Notes: a model not told the origin generated them from the letters alone. A stretch of 64,000 bases of DNA from an uncultured Caulobacterales bacterium (GCA_938009235.1 CALLIK010000002.1:124001-188000), one strand, 5' to 3'. Counted from the first letter of the stretch, positions 28,759 to 37,442 are shown. Numbers and translations: made by a program.

Positions 28759-31700
28759 GCTCCTAAAATTCGAACTCGCCTTTCAAATTAAATCTGTTGG
28801 GTTTTGGCTCAGCGTTCTCGTGATGCTCGGACTTGGATTACTTTTCACTACAGATTCTGGGAGCATTTCAGCGAGTGGTGGCGCCAAGGTTAAAATGAAC
28901 GGCGCACTACCAATTGCCCTGACGCTGTCTGGCCTTTCCCTGGCTTGTATATTTTTCGGCGCGGTTTTTGTCGTAAATAGCGTGCTGCGGGATGACACAT
29001 TCAAATCTGTTGAAGTCATTCATGCAACACCCGTCAAAACCTCGGATATGCTTATATCGCGCATGTTAGCGGCATGGTTAGCTGTGACGCTGTGCCTGTC
29101 CGCAGCCGCCATCTCAATGATGGCTGGCAAATTCATGCCTTGGGCAGACCCCGAAGTCTTCGGCCCTATTAACGTTCTGAATTACCTACAGCCTCTGGTC
29201 CTCTTTATAGCGGTCAACGCACTCTTCATCACAGCCATTTTCACAACGATTGCAGTTATGACCCGCGACAAAGCGATGGTCTATGTTAGCGCAGTTGGCC
29301 TGCTGATCCTCTATTTTGCAGCAACCGCATTAGGCGGTGACAATGCTCCCGATTGGTACGGCCCTATGGTTGACCCGTTTGGAACATCTGCCTTAGCAGA
29401 AGCGACACAGTTCTGGCCTGCCGCAGAGCAGAACACGCGCTTTGCGCCTATCACTGGTTACATCGGTTTAAACCGCCTGATTTGGGGTGGCTTCGGGTTG
29501 GGGCTATTTGCTTTATCTTTCATCAAATCGAAGCGAGGCATTGTTAAACGCCGCGTGCGCAAAAATAAATTCGCAGATGCCGTCGAAACAAAAGACATCG
29601 AACTCTATCCTATCACACCAAAATTGGGTTTCTCGCATGACTTCAAAAACTTTGGCTTGCGCCTGAAACACGAATATCTTCGCACCATCAAGTCGACGCC
29701 CTTCGTGATCATGATGGGCATTTTCATCGCGCTGTTCGGGCTTGTCCTATGGGCCAGTCAAGTGGCGATCCCAGACCCGGTCATCCCAACATCGAGCTTT
29801 ATAGTTCAGCTTGTTCTGAACTCACTCGCGATTCCCGTTCTGATCGTGATGGTCTTTTTTGGCGGTGATATAATTTGGCGCGAAAAAACGGTGGGTATCA
29901 ATGAAATTTTAGATGCGACGCCAGTCAGTAACTCAAGCTTACTTGGGGCTAAATGGGGTGCGCTCACGCTCGTGCTTTTCACAATGATTCTAGTTGGGAT
30001 TATATTTGGAATGACGGCGCAAGCCATCATGAGCGGCGGGGAGGTCGCCGTAAACCCAATGATTTATTTCAAAACAGGCCTTCTGGCTTTTGGAGTCAGT
30101 TTCACCCTACAAGCTTTCCTCGTCATGTTCATTCAGAACTTCATGCCAAACCGCATCGTTGGCATGTTGGGCGCAGCCATGATCATCATTGGCTTCACAT
30201 TCTTCATAGGTAAACTACCAATTTTCCATCCGTTGATGGATTATGGCAGCGTTAGCCCAGGCAGTCTGTCAGAAATGTCTGGCTACGCTGACTTATCACG
30301 TTTCAAAGCCTTTGGCCTGTATTGGGGCGCGCTAGCTTTGACGCTCGCAGTCGCTTCAATCTGGCTCTACCCCCGCGGCCTGCAAACTAGCATCTTCGCA
30401 CGGTCTCGCCGCATCCGGAGTGCCATCACGCTGCCAACGACCACGCTCGCAGTCCTTGGACTGGCGGGCTTCATCAGCATGGGCGTGTCCATTCAAGGTG
30501 CCTATGAAGACGGCGAATACCGCAACAAGACCCAACGCGAGAAGCGCTCTGTTGCCTATGAAAACCTCGTCAAACCTCACGAAAACGACCCGCAACCCAA
30601 TGTCACGGCTGTGAAGGCCGACGTTCAATTCTATCCAGACAATCGCGATGCGCTTGCATCAGGGACGCTCACGTTGGTGAACCCACATGACACAGCTTTG
30701 ACCCAGTTTTTCCTGCGCCCTGCCGTGGCTCATGAGGAAGACATCCGTAAATTAGATGTCATTGGCGCGACACGCGTCACCGAAGGCGAATTGGCCGAAG
30801 GTCTGGAAGACTACAGCACTCAAATTTTCAAATTCGATACGCCGCTTGCGCCTGGCGCAACCACAACAGTGGAATTTGAAACCTATTTTCATGCACCAAA
30901 ATTAGGAGACGGCGGCGTTGTTGTCGACAGTGGCACATTTGTAGATAATGGACGCGTTATACCAGGAATAGGTATTGCGAGAAATTACATGCAAAACCCT
31001 GACACGCGCCGTAAATATGATCTTCCCGAAGCCGAACATCTCCCTGTGCGCACAAATAAGGACGCGCGTGGAAGAAACTTCTTTGACCCGCATTCTCACT
31101 ATATCGACTTTGAGGCGACCGTCTGTACGGACCTTGACCAGATCGGTATTGCGCCGGGTGAGCTGCTTCGGACCTATGAAACGGACGGGCGCTCTTGCCG
31201 TGATTATAAAGCCGTTCGCCCTATCGCGAACTTCTACAGCTTCCTGTCTGGCGATTATGTCGTCGCCACAGATGAGTGGACCGCGCCAGATGGCACAGTC
31301 ATTCCGCTCGAGATTTTCTACTATGCTGCGCATGATTATAATGTGCCGCTGATGATGGAAGCGATGAAGGATAGCTTCAAGACGTTCACACGTGAATTTG
31401 GCCCTTACCAATATTCGCAACTGCGGATCGTCGAATTTCCCTACCGGAGCTTCGCTCAGTCCTTTGCGGGCACAGTGCCCTTCTCCGAGAATATCGGCTT
31501 TATGCGCGACCCTGGTGATCCAGAGGATAATAAGAGTGTCGATCTGGCGACCTATGTGACCATGCATGAAATTGGGCATCAATGGTTTGGGCATCAAATC
31601 TTTCCCGCCATGACAGTCGGCTTTAACGTCCTCTCAGAAGGTCTCACAGAGAACGCCGCCATGACAGCTTATGAGGAAGAACTCGGCTGGCAGAAAGCGC

Positions 31701-32434
31701 GCCGTCTTTTAGAGCAACGCGCCATTCAATCTTATCTGATGTCTCGGACACGTGATAAGGATGACGAGCCACCGCTCGCCAAAGCCGAAGGCCAAAGTTA
31801 TCTGGATTACAACAAAGCCAGCTGGGTATTTTGGGGCCTCAAGCAATATATGGGCGAGGCCATAATGCAGGACGCGATCCAACACTTCGTTGTGGATTAC
31901 GGTCTCAAAGGCGCGCCATATCCGACAACCCTAGAGTTGACGGACTATCTCCGCGAGGCCGCAGGTCCAGACTATGATCAGTTGATCACAGATTACTGGG
32001 ATCGCATCACCTTCTGGGACCTTGGCTTCGCGCCAGGCACAGAGCCAGAGATCACGCCAAATGCCGACGGCGGATATGACGTCACTGTTCAGATCAAAGT
32101 CGACAAATTGATCGCCTCTGAAGAAGACGGCAAGGAAACTTCCGTCGCAGAGATGGACAACGAAGGTCTGAACGAATGGATCGAAATTGGCCTCTACACG
32201 ACTGACCCCGAGGAGACATTCGGCGATGAGTGGGACGCATTAGAACGCGTGCGCGTCACCGATGAAAACTCCAGTGCCATTGAAGGCGACGATGAAACTG
32301 CGCGAACATATTCCGTCACGATTACGGTCGACAAAGCCCCTGCTTACGTCCTCATTGATCCACGGCGTTTGTTGATCGAACGCAATGTTGGCGATAATGT
32401 TCAGAAAATTGATGGCTCGCGCGCTGAGAAATAG
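28748..32434 (+). CDS. ABC permease fused to M1 family aminopeptidase
   Basis: 1228 residues. The N-terminal ~590 residues contain about twelve hydrophobic segments in two ABC-2-like blocks separated by a basic cytosolic loop (~255-300). A periplasmic M1 peptidase follows, with the exopeptidase motif PFSENIGF, zinc motif HEIGHQWFGHQ and the third ligand in LSEGLTEN, 19 residues on (one more than the classical M1 spacing, as I recall for this fused subfamily). The peptidase would face the periplasm, perhaps trimming peptides that are then transported. Start ATG 28748 overlaps the ATPase gene by 11 bases. Confidence 0.92.
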   Translation: MLRKLLKFELAFQIKSVGFWLSVLVMLGLGLLFTTDSGSISASGGAKVKMNGALPIALTLSGLSLACIFFGAVFVVNSVLRDDTFKSVEVIHATPVKTSDMLISRMLAAWLAVTLCLSAAAISMMAGKFMPWADPEVFGPINVLNYLQPLVLFIAVNALFITAIFTTIAVMTRDKAMVYVSAVGLLILYFAATALGGDNAPDWYGPMVDPFGTSALAEATQFWPAAEQNTRFAPITGYIGLNRLIWGGFGLGLFALSFIKSKRGIVKRRVRKNKFADAVETKDIELYPITPKLGFSHDFKNFGLRLKHEYLRTIKSTPFVIMMGIFIALFGLVLWASQVAIPDPVIPTSSFIVQLVLNSLAIPVLIVMVFFGGDIIWREKTVGINEILDATPVSNSSLLGAKWGALTLVLFTMILVGIIFGMTAQAIMSGGEVAVNPMIYFKTGLLAFGVSFTLQAFLVMFIQNFMPNRIVGMLGAAMIIIGFTFFIGKLPIFHPLMDYGSVSPGSLSEMSGYADLSRFKAFGLYWGALALTLAVASIWLYPRGLQTSIFARSRRIRSAITLPTTTLAVLGLAGFISMGVSIQGAYEDGEYRNKTQREKRSVAYENLVKPHENDPQPNVTAVKADVQFYPDNRDALASGTLTLVNPHDTALTQFFLRPAVAHEEDIRKLDVIGATRVTEGELAEGLEDYSTQIFKFDTPLAPGATTTVEFETYFHAPKLGDGGVVVDSGTFVDNGRVIPGIGIARNYMQNPDTRRKYDLPEAEHLPVRTNKDARGRNFFDPHSHYIDFEATVCTDLDQIGIAPGELLRTYETDGRSCRDYKAVRPIANFYSFLSGDYVVATDEWTAPDGTVIPLEIFYYAAHDYNVPLMMEAMKDSFKTFTREFGPYQYSQLRIVEFPYRSFAQSFAGTVPFSENIGFMRDPGDPEDNKSVDLATYVTMHEIGHQWFGHQIFPAMTVGFNVLSEGLTENAAMTAYEEELGWQKARRLLEQRAIQSYLMSRTRDKDDEPPLAKAEGQSYLDYNKASWVFWGLKQYMGEAIMQDAIQHFVVDYGLKGAPYPTTLELTDYLREAAGPDYDQLITDYWDRITFWDLGFAPGTEPEITPNADGGYDVTVQIKVDKLIASEEDGKETSVAEMDNEGLNEWIEIGLYTTDPEETFGDEWDALERVRVTDENSSAIEGDDETARTYSVTITVDKAPAYVLIDPRRLLIERNVGDNVQKIDGSRAEK

Positions 32435-32461
32435 GCACCTACATTCATCTTAAACCCTTCG

Positions 32462-32495
32462 CAGCCGCTTCATTTGGAGCGGCTGTTTTCGTTTT
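32462..32495 (+). terminator. Rho-independent terminator after the ABC/M1 operon
   Basis: A perfect 8-bp stem (CAGCCGCT / AGCGGCTG) with an 8-nt loop is followed by TTTTCGTTTT on the plus strand, 28 bases after the stop. Confidence 0.85.
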
Positions 32496-32609
32496 AATCC
32501 CTTGTTTCCCCTCACTCTCTAATAGCTCTTTCCCTGACTCCTGCGGCTTGCCCAGTTGCGCCTGCCCTGATAAGGCCCGCGCGACGTCACGATGCGAAGG
32601 AGCCGACCC

Positions 32610-33173
32610 ATGAAAATGAACGGCAATGAGATCAAACCCGGCAATATCATTAAGCACCAAGATACGCTCTGGGTGGCTGTGAAATGTAATGCTGTGAAAC
32701 CCGGTAAAGGCGGCGCCTTTAATCAGGTCGAACTGAAGAACCTGCTCGATGGGCGTAAGCTCAATGAGCGCTTCCGCTCCGCTGAAACGGTTGAACGCAT
32801 CCGCCTCGATCAGAAGACACACACATATCTTTACCCTGAAGGCGAAATGCTCGTCTTTATGAACGCTGAGAATTATGAGCAGATTTATCTGCAAGCCGAA
32901 TTTGTCGGCGAGCAAGCCCAATATCTCACTGACGGCATGGAAGTCGAAGTCGAATTTTACGAAGAACGCGCGATCACCGTTGCCCTTCCAGAACAAGTCA
33001 TTCTCGAAGTTGCAGAAACAGAGCCTGTTGTTAAAGGCCAAACCTCTGCGAACTCGTTTAAGCCTGCGACACTCAACAACGGCGCACGAACAAATGTGCC
33101 GCCTTTCGTCAACGTCGGCGAGCGTTTGGTCATCAATACGAATGATGGCTCTTACGTGAAACGCGCAGACTGA
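32610..33173 (+). CDS. efp: Elongation factor P
   Basis: 187 residues from ATG 32610, preceded by GAAGGAG; the 32592 start in the ORF track is upstream of this site. EF-P relieves ribosome stalling at polyproline. The modified-lysine loop is visible in [14 protein letters not shown], and the C-terminal OB domains end in [11 protein letters not shown]. The proline-rich protein at 11.7 kb would be an obvious client. No epmA/epmB gene is visible nearby. Confidence 0.96.
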   Translation: MKMNGNEIKPGNIIKHQDTLWVAVKCNAVKPGKGGAFNQVELKNLLDGRKLNERFRSAETVERIRLDQKTHTYLYPEGEMLVFMNAENYEQIYLQAEFVGEQAQYLTDGMEVEVEFYEERAITVALPEQVILEVAETEPVVKGQTSANSFKPATLNNGARTNVPPFVNVGERLVINTNDGSYVKRAD

Positions 33174-33283
33174 ATCTAAGTCCACTAAGCTTTAGACGAC
33201 CGAACCAATATCTGGGTATTTTACCCACCCCCTGATTGCGTCGACCTAGTCTTCACGATCATATTTAAGACGCGAGAAACGCC

Positions 33284-34108
33284 ATGAGCGGAATGTCAGT
33301 CATCATGACCCTAATGCAAGAAGCGGCGCGTAAAACGTCCCGCAACTTGCTGCGCGATTTCAACGAAGTTGAGCATCTACAAATCGCCCGCAAAGGCCCT
33401 GTTGATTTCGTCAACCGCGCCCACCTCAAAGCGGAACGTACGCTGGTTGAAATGCTCTCCGAAAGCCGCCCTGGTTATGGCTTCCTCCTCGAAGAAGGCG
33501 GCGAGATTGAAAACTCTGACAAGACTCATCGCTTCATCATTTCGCCGCTCCAAGGCAAAGTGAACTATTCTCACGGCATTCCGCACTTCGCGATTTCTAT
33601 CGCGCTGGAACGCCAGATTGACGACACGCCGCGCGAAGTCGTTGCCGCAATGGTTTACAATCCCATCACGGACGAAATGTTCATGGCCGAAAAAGGCAAA
33701 GGCGCCTTTGTCAATGACGGCACACGCGGCGGCGCAGATCGCCGTCTTCGTCCTGCCAACCGCGACATTTTCCAAGAGAGCCTCTTTGCGACAAGTACGC
33801 CATTCATTGGGCGCACAGGTCATACGCGCTTCCTCAAAGAATTACATAAAGTCATGGGCTCCAGTTATGGCGTGCGCACAATGGGCGCAGCTAGTCTTGA
33901 TCTTTGCGCGACGGCTGCGGGCCGTTTCGACGGATATTGGGAACGCGATCTCGGCGTCTGGGACATCGCCGCAGGTCTCCTAATCGCGCAAGAAGCCGGC
34001 TGTGTTGTCGAGAGCCTCTCGGGCGCAGACGAACTTGCCTATACAGGCGATCCACTCGTGACGAACGAAGTCTTGCTTCCGATGTTGAAAGAACGCTTGG
34101 CAGTTTAG
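33284..34108 (+). CDS. Inositol monophosphatase (SuhB) family protein with a degenerate metal site
   Basis: 274 residues, family length and fold. Family enzymes use Glu in EExG, the two Asp of DPLDGTTN and Asp of WDxAAG to bind catalytic magnesium. Here the Glu (LLEEGGEIE) and the last Asp (VWDIAAGLL) remain, but the central motif reads IISPLQGKVNY: both Asp are replaced (Ser, Gln) and the Thr by Lys. The protein may therefore be inactive as a phosphatase. In E. coli SuhB has a second, non-enzymatic role in rRNA antitermination, which could keep such a protein useful (inference). A 54-base copy of its 3' end recurs at 35027-35080. Confidence 0.85.
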   Translation: MSGMSVIMTLMQEAARKTSRNLLRDFNEVEHLQIARKGPVDFVNRAHLKAERTLVEMLSESRPGYGFLLEEGGEIENSDKTHRFIISPLQGKVNYSHGIPHFAISIALERQIDDTPREVVAAMVYNPITDEMFMAEKGKGAFVNDGTRGGADRRLRPANRDIFQESLFATSTPFIGRTGHTRFLKELHKVMGSSYGVRTMGAASLDLCATAAGRFDGYWERDLGVWDIAAGLLIAQEAGCVVESLSGADELAYTGDPLVTNEVLLPMLKERLAV

Positions 34109-34111
34109 GTT
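34058..34111 (+). repeat. suhB 3'-end repeat, copy A (inside the gene)
   Basis: The last 54 bases around the suhB stop codon match 35027-35080 at 48 of 54 positions. Copy A encodes VTNEVLLPMLKERLAV and the TAG stop. Confidence 0.9.
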
Positions 34112-34880
34112 ACGGCAGAGGCTTAAAGCCTTTGGCTTGTTCCCGACCTTCATTCATCTTTGTGCTTTGTAAGACACGTTCTTCACCTTCAAGTTCGCTC
34201 AGATAATCTGCATTCCATTTATCCAACCCTTGCTTGGATACGATGATGTCCTCTACGCCAAACACAACGGCCTCGCTAGATTTACAGGCGGGACAGATCG
34301 CAAGATCATCTTCCTCTTCATTCCAGTCTGTCACATTTTGGGTGGAGTACACAGTCGCACATCTAAAGCACCCTGCATTATTAGCCTCCTCAAGAAGTTC
34401 TTTGTATGCAGGCACATAAAACATCTCTGGGCTTGATGTTTTTAAATCACTTCGAAGTATTTCCAGCAACTTTTTCTTATATCCGAGCTGCTTGGGTATC
34501 CGTAAATTAACTGTCCCGTAGTCCACACCAAAGCTGTATTCACCTTCCCCATATGCCGTAATACGATTACGTTGCACCTGTACCCATTTCAATTTCATTG
34601 TCCGATATTCCAGAACAGTTTCAGTCCACCGCACCCGTGCGGTGAGACTAAGAATTAAGCAAAACAACGCAATCAGTCCCAAAATACACGAAATGACAAT
34701 TGCTGGAATGGACGTTCTGGATTGCCCACACGCGTTTAATGAAGGATTATGTGCCCATAATGCAGCACAAACAGCGACCACACCTAAGGTGAGATAAATT
34801 ACAATATATAACCACTGCGGTCCGCTTTCATAATCCCAACGGGTTGTTTGCGGTGCAGGTGTATCTGAGTCATTTTTCAT
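34110..34880 (-). CDS. Hypothetical membrane protein with C-terminal zinc-ribbon-like CxxC pair (paralogue 1)
   Basis: 256 residues from ATG 34880 (a GTG three codons upstream is possible). Two membrane segments at ~25-45 and ~60-80 are followed by a beta-rich region and a CFRC ... CPAC pair (~170-210) that could bind zinc. The order of TM hairpin, beta region, CxxC...CPxC and a final KxGLxxxxxxY stretch is shared with the neighbour at 35066, so the two are paralogues despite low identity. No known family recognised. The stop lies 1 base past the suhB stop in convergent orientation. Confidence 0.65.
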   Translation of the reverse strand: MKNDSDTPAPQTTRWDYESGPQWLYIVIYLTLGVVAVCAALWAHNPSLNACGQSRTSIPAIVISCILGLIALFCLILSLTARVRWTETVLEYRTMKLKWVQVQRNRITAYGEGEYSFGVDYGTVNLRIPKQLGYKKKLLEILRSDLKTSSPEMFYVPAYKELLEEANNAGCFRCATVYSTQNVTDWNEEEDDLAICPACKSSEAVVFGVEDIIVSKQGLDKWNADYLSELEGEERVLQSTKMNEGREQAKGFKPLP

Positions 34881-34973
34881 TCCCCACACCTAAGTAAATT
34901 ACTTTAAATTCCATTCAAAAAACTTGCTTAAGGGCAAACTAACTTAAGGGTTGTAACACCCCTAACTTACACT

Positions 34974-35033
34974 CACCCAAGCGCCTCCTTCTATCGCCCC
35001 CCGTTGAAACTTTTGTTTCAACATGGGTGACGA
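34974..35033. repeat. Upstream repeat of the paralogue cassette, copy 1, with hairpin
   Basis: About 60 bases (CACCCAAGCG ... ATGGGTGACGA) recur with small changes at 35834-35891, upstream of the second paralogue. A perfect hairpin GTTGAAAC-TTTT-GTTTCAAC lies at 35003-35022. On the minus strand the repeat contains an AGGAG-type ribosome site, so it looks like the duplicated 5' region of the gene. Confidence 0.85.
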
Positions 35034-35080
35034 ATGAAGTCTTGCTACCGGTGTTGAAAGAACGCTTAGCGGTGTAGGTT
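35027..35080 (+). repeat. suhB 3'-end repeat, copy B (detached)
   Basis: Fifty-four bases that still read VTNEVLLPVLKERLAV and TAG in the plus frame, 969 bases away from the real suhB end. Five of the six differences from copy A leave the protein sequence unchanged. No suhB sequence precedes it. It overlaps the end of the second paralogue gene. Confidence 0.9.
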
Positions 35081-35836
35081 TTCCAAGCGGGTATGGCTGG
35101 CAACATAATCCTCTGAGGTGAATGTTGCCTTCATATGTTTATCGAACGCAACGAGGCCAGACTTAGTCATAGCAACCTCTGAATCAGTCGCACTCAATAC
35201 AGATGGGCTTCTACAATTAGGGCAAGTTGGGAATTTCAATACAACTTTTTTAAACAACGTTTTGCGTCTTTCTTCTTCCACCCACGACTTAATATCTAAC
35301 TTTCGGTGTATGCGGTGGCATCTAGAACACCCATAATTTTTTACGTCATTCATTTCGTCATGGTGCTCTACTTTATACCCGAAGTATGGAATACGCTGCC
35401 GAGCTTCACGTTTTAAAATCCCAATCAACGGTTTATAACGCCACGCAGCCTCAATCACATAATGATCGCTGGTAAAATTTAGTAACATCCCACCATCGTC
35501 TTCAAAATGCGCCCAGTTGAATTGCTCAAGCGTGTAGCATTTCCATTTTAAATTCCATCTTCTGATACAAATTCCGTCGTGATTAAATTTAATCTGCTCA
35601 TGCCAAATAGTCATAGTACTAGTGACTGCAAAGTAACCTATGCCGAGTAACAACCAACTCCAACCAGAATGCAGAATCAGAACGATCATCAAAACCATCC
35701 AAAACAATGCCGAAAACAAGGCATGATAATCCAACCCTGAGTTAAATGATTTATTGTTGTTTTCGCTTTTTCTCATTTCATCATACTGACGATGCGACCT
35801 TAACTTACGCCTAAAAATTTGATAGTTTACATGCAC
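35066..35836 (-). CDS. Hypothetical membrane protein with zinc-ribbon-like CxxC pair (paralogue 2)
   Basis: 256 residues from GTG 35836, with AGGAGAAGA 11 bases upstream; ATG 35776 is an alternative. It has a TM hairpin at ~40-75 (LFSALFWMVLMIVLIL, LLLGIGYFAVTS), a beta-rich middle with FNHDGICIRRW, and a CSRC ... CPNC pair (~165-210) followed by TKSGLVAFDKHM. The layout mirrors the 34110 gene, and the two upstream regions are repeats, so this is a tandem duplicate that has diverged strongly. AT-rich compared with suhB. Function unknown. Confidence 0.65.
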   Translation of the reverse strand: MHVNYQIFRRKLRSHRQYDEMRKSENNNKSFNSGLDYHALFSALFWMVLMIVLILHSGWSWLLLGIGYFAVTSTMTIWHEQIKFNHDGICIRRWNLKWKCYTLEQFNWAHFEDDGGMLLNFTSDHYVIEAAWRYKPLIGILKREARQRIPYFGYKVEHHDEMNDVKNYGCSRCHRIHRKLDIKSWVEEERRKTLFKKVVLKFPTCPNCRSPSVLSATDSEVAMTKSGLVAFDKHMKATFTSEDYVASHTRLENLHR

Positions 35837-35891
35837 CCAAGCGTCTTCTCCTATCGCCCCCGTTGAAACTTTTGTTCAACATGGGTGACGA
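35834..35891. repeat. Upstream repeat of the paralogue cassette, copy 2
   Basis: Near-copy of 34974-35033, with two short deletions and a damaged hairpin (GTTGAAAC ... GTTCAAC). It ends with the same GGGTGACGA, which is also the first part of the suhB 3' repeat, then diverges. Confidence 0.85.
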
Positions 35892-36335
35892 CTAAATTAA
35901 GCAGGACAGCCCGCGTGGTTGATACTCGCGACGGAGTACCGAAAGAATAGTTTTGTTTTACGCAGGTATCATTGAACTGGCTTGTAAATCCAATTCACCA
36001 CGCGGCGACGGTTTTTGACGAAGCGGCCCATCTGTCCCTACAGTTTGGCCATTAGACCTAGTTCGTGCAATTTTTGGAAACAAAAAATGCACCTGTCGGC
36101 TCTCACTCCAAAAGGTCCGGTACAAACTCAGCTCTCACACCAAGTCACTCAACCCCACCGCCTCTCGAACCAGATAGAGAGCGCTACCCTGTCCCTGTCC
36201 GAAAGAACGAGATCACTATGCCACAGTTTTTGAAGGCGTGGACGCATCTCGCTTAATTTGTTGCAAGGGATTGAAAACAAAGGGGTCTGAGTTTTCTAAA
36301 ACGTGGACCATTATTCTAATTTCAAAATAACATCC
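35892..36335. other. Gene-poor stretch, possible decayed DNA
   Basis: No convincing protein gene. The 60-72 codon plus-strand ORFs lack ribosome sites and good composition. On the minus strand there is a 20-codon frame (MGRFVKNRRR...) that I cannot support. The stretch holds the long-stem element at 35911-36005; the rest shows nothing I recognise. Confidence 0.5.
35911..36005. other. Candidate structured element closed by a 9-bp stem
   Basis: CCGCGTGGT (35911-35919) pairs perfectly with ACCACGCGG (35997-36005), and directly inside TGATAC pairs with GTATCA (35920-35925 / 35966-35971). The ~95-base unit could be a small RNA, a folded repeat, or the end of a lost mobile element. It does not match a tRNA, 6S, tmRNA or RNase P RNA that I can recognise. 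Confidence 0.35.
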
Positions 36336-36339
36336 GTTC

Positions 36340-36441
36340 ATCCCAGCCCTGAGCTGGGATCCAGTGAGCCTATGGACACATATTCACGAGTGCTCTGGAC
36401 CCCAGCTCAAGTCGTTTGGTAAACCAAACAACAGGCTGGGG
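36340..36441. repeat. REP-like palindromic repeat cluster
   Basis: Three nested or adjacent inverted repeats: ATCCCAGC-CCTGA-GCTGGGAT (36340-36360), CCCCAGC ... GCTGGGG (36400-36406 / 36435-36441), and within it GTTTGGT-AA-ACCAAAC (36414-36429). The GCTGGGATCCAG wording resembles intergenic palindromes common in alphaproteobacterial genomes. It lies in a gene-free stretch; no second copy is in the window. Confidence 0.65.
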
Positions 36442-36529
36442 TGAGCGGAAAGGCGATGTGTATTTAGAGTGAGGACTTCAGACGTGGAACATTAACCCAT
36501 GCTGTTGAAGTTACAAAACTTAAAAACTC

Positions 36530-36871
36530 TCAGAGTTGAGTGCTGTTAAGAAAGATACAAGCCTCTTCCGAAGCCAACACCTTGGAAATATCTTCTTTGT
36601 TTAAGTTAGCTTTTATACGCATCCACTCAACGAGACCGTAAAACCCTATATGTTCATCGCTAAATGACAGCACTTTGGGGCCAACGTTAAATTCAACATA
36701 ATGGCCTGATACCCCATGTTCTTTTGATGAAATCAATTTCGGGTTTTTTATATCTGGCCACGAAAAAGTAAAATGGTCGCCATAATAATCCACATCAATA
36801 ACATCTACGGACACTTTGACCGTGACAGAAAGTCGAAACAGGTTCCAAAACCATGATCGAATATTCAACAT
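36530..36871 (-). CDS. Hypothetical protein
   Basis: 113 residues. ATG 36871 has AGGA 9 bases upstream, and composition is protein-like (FTFSWPDIKNPKLISSKEHGVSGHYVEFNVG). No membrane helix, signal or known family seen. It is AT-rich like its neighbours in this islet. Confidence 0.5.
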   Translation of the reverse strand: MLNIRSWFWNLFRLSVTVKVSVDVIDVDYYGDHFTFSWPDIKNPKLISSKEHGVSGHYVEFNVGPKVLSFSDEHIGFYGLVEWMRIKANLNKEDISKVLASEEACIFLNSTQL

Positions 36872-36964
36872 TTACATCCTACTTTGCCTTGCTTTCCATC
36901 ATTTAGGTAAGGAACGAAAAGCTTAAATTAGTTTATGCTCTTAACGTTACAAAACTGAACACCG

Positions 36965-37363
36965 TTAAGAAGACGGCTTCCTTTTCACGTAACACTCAGT
37001 ATGCATTGTTTCATTGTAATAGCACAAACTAAGCCTCCCCCATATTATTTCAAATAACGCAGGCCAATCACTGGAGATGGTCTCAGATGGAAATTGGAAA
37101 TTCACTAAATCATATCGAATTTCATCGTCCTCCGGAAAATAATCCACCCAGACCCGAGTGTTTATAGTAATTATTTCCCCATCTATTTTCGTCTTTTGGG
37201 TATAGGTCCCATCGCGCGAGATAATGAGGATATGATCGACACCATCGACAACAAGCGAATACTCACCATAAATCGAGTTCTTATCGATTTTAGCCATGCA
37301 TGCATTTAGCGCAAAAGCTACAAATATGGAGGCCAATATATACTTGAATATAGTGTTCATCAT
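36965..37363 (-). CDS. Small hypothetical lipoprotein
   Basis: 132 residues from ATG 37363 (ATG 37360 equally possible), with GAAGG upstream; the ORF track start is 25 codons further out and unsupported. Signal peptide with lipobox-like ALNAC. The mature protein (IYGEYSLVVDGVDHILIISRDGTYTQKTKIDGEI) looks beta-rich. Family unknown. A strong terminator lies upstream, so it has its own promoter. Confidence 0.6.
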   Translation of the reverse strand: MMNTIFKYILASIFVAFALNACMAKIDKNSIYGEYSLVVDGVDHILIISRDGTYTQKTKIDGEIITINTRVWVDYFPEDDEIRYDLVNFQFPSETISSDWPALFEIIWGRLSLCYYNETMHTECYVKRKPSS

Positions 37364-37442
37364 TTCAAAGCCTTCGCCGAAACCATTACTTATCGCAAGA
37401 GTGTTTTGCTTCAGGTTTGTCCCTCCCCAAAAAACCACCCAT

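Noticed and set aside
30902-31597. 231-codon minus-strand ORF inside the ABC/M1 gene
   Set aside because: Shadow of the peptidase coding sequence with no start signal.
32445-33185. 246-codon minus-strand ORF opposite efp
   Set aside because: It mirrors efp exactly; composition is that of an antisense frame.
35003-35022. Hairpin GTTGAAAC-TTTT-GTTTCAAC considered as an integron attC core
   Set aside because: In attC the RYYYAAC element precedes GTTRRRY; here the order is reversed, the spacing is far too short, and there is no integrase.
36015-36256. Two overlapping plus-strand ORFs of 63 and 72 codons
   Set aside because: No ribosome site, no protein-like composition, and the region looks like decayed DNA.
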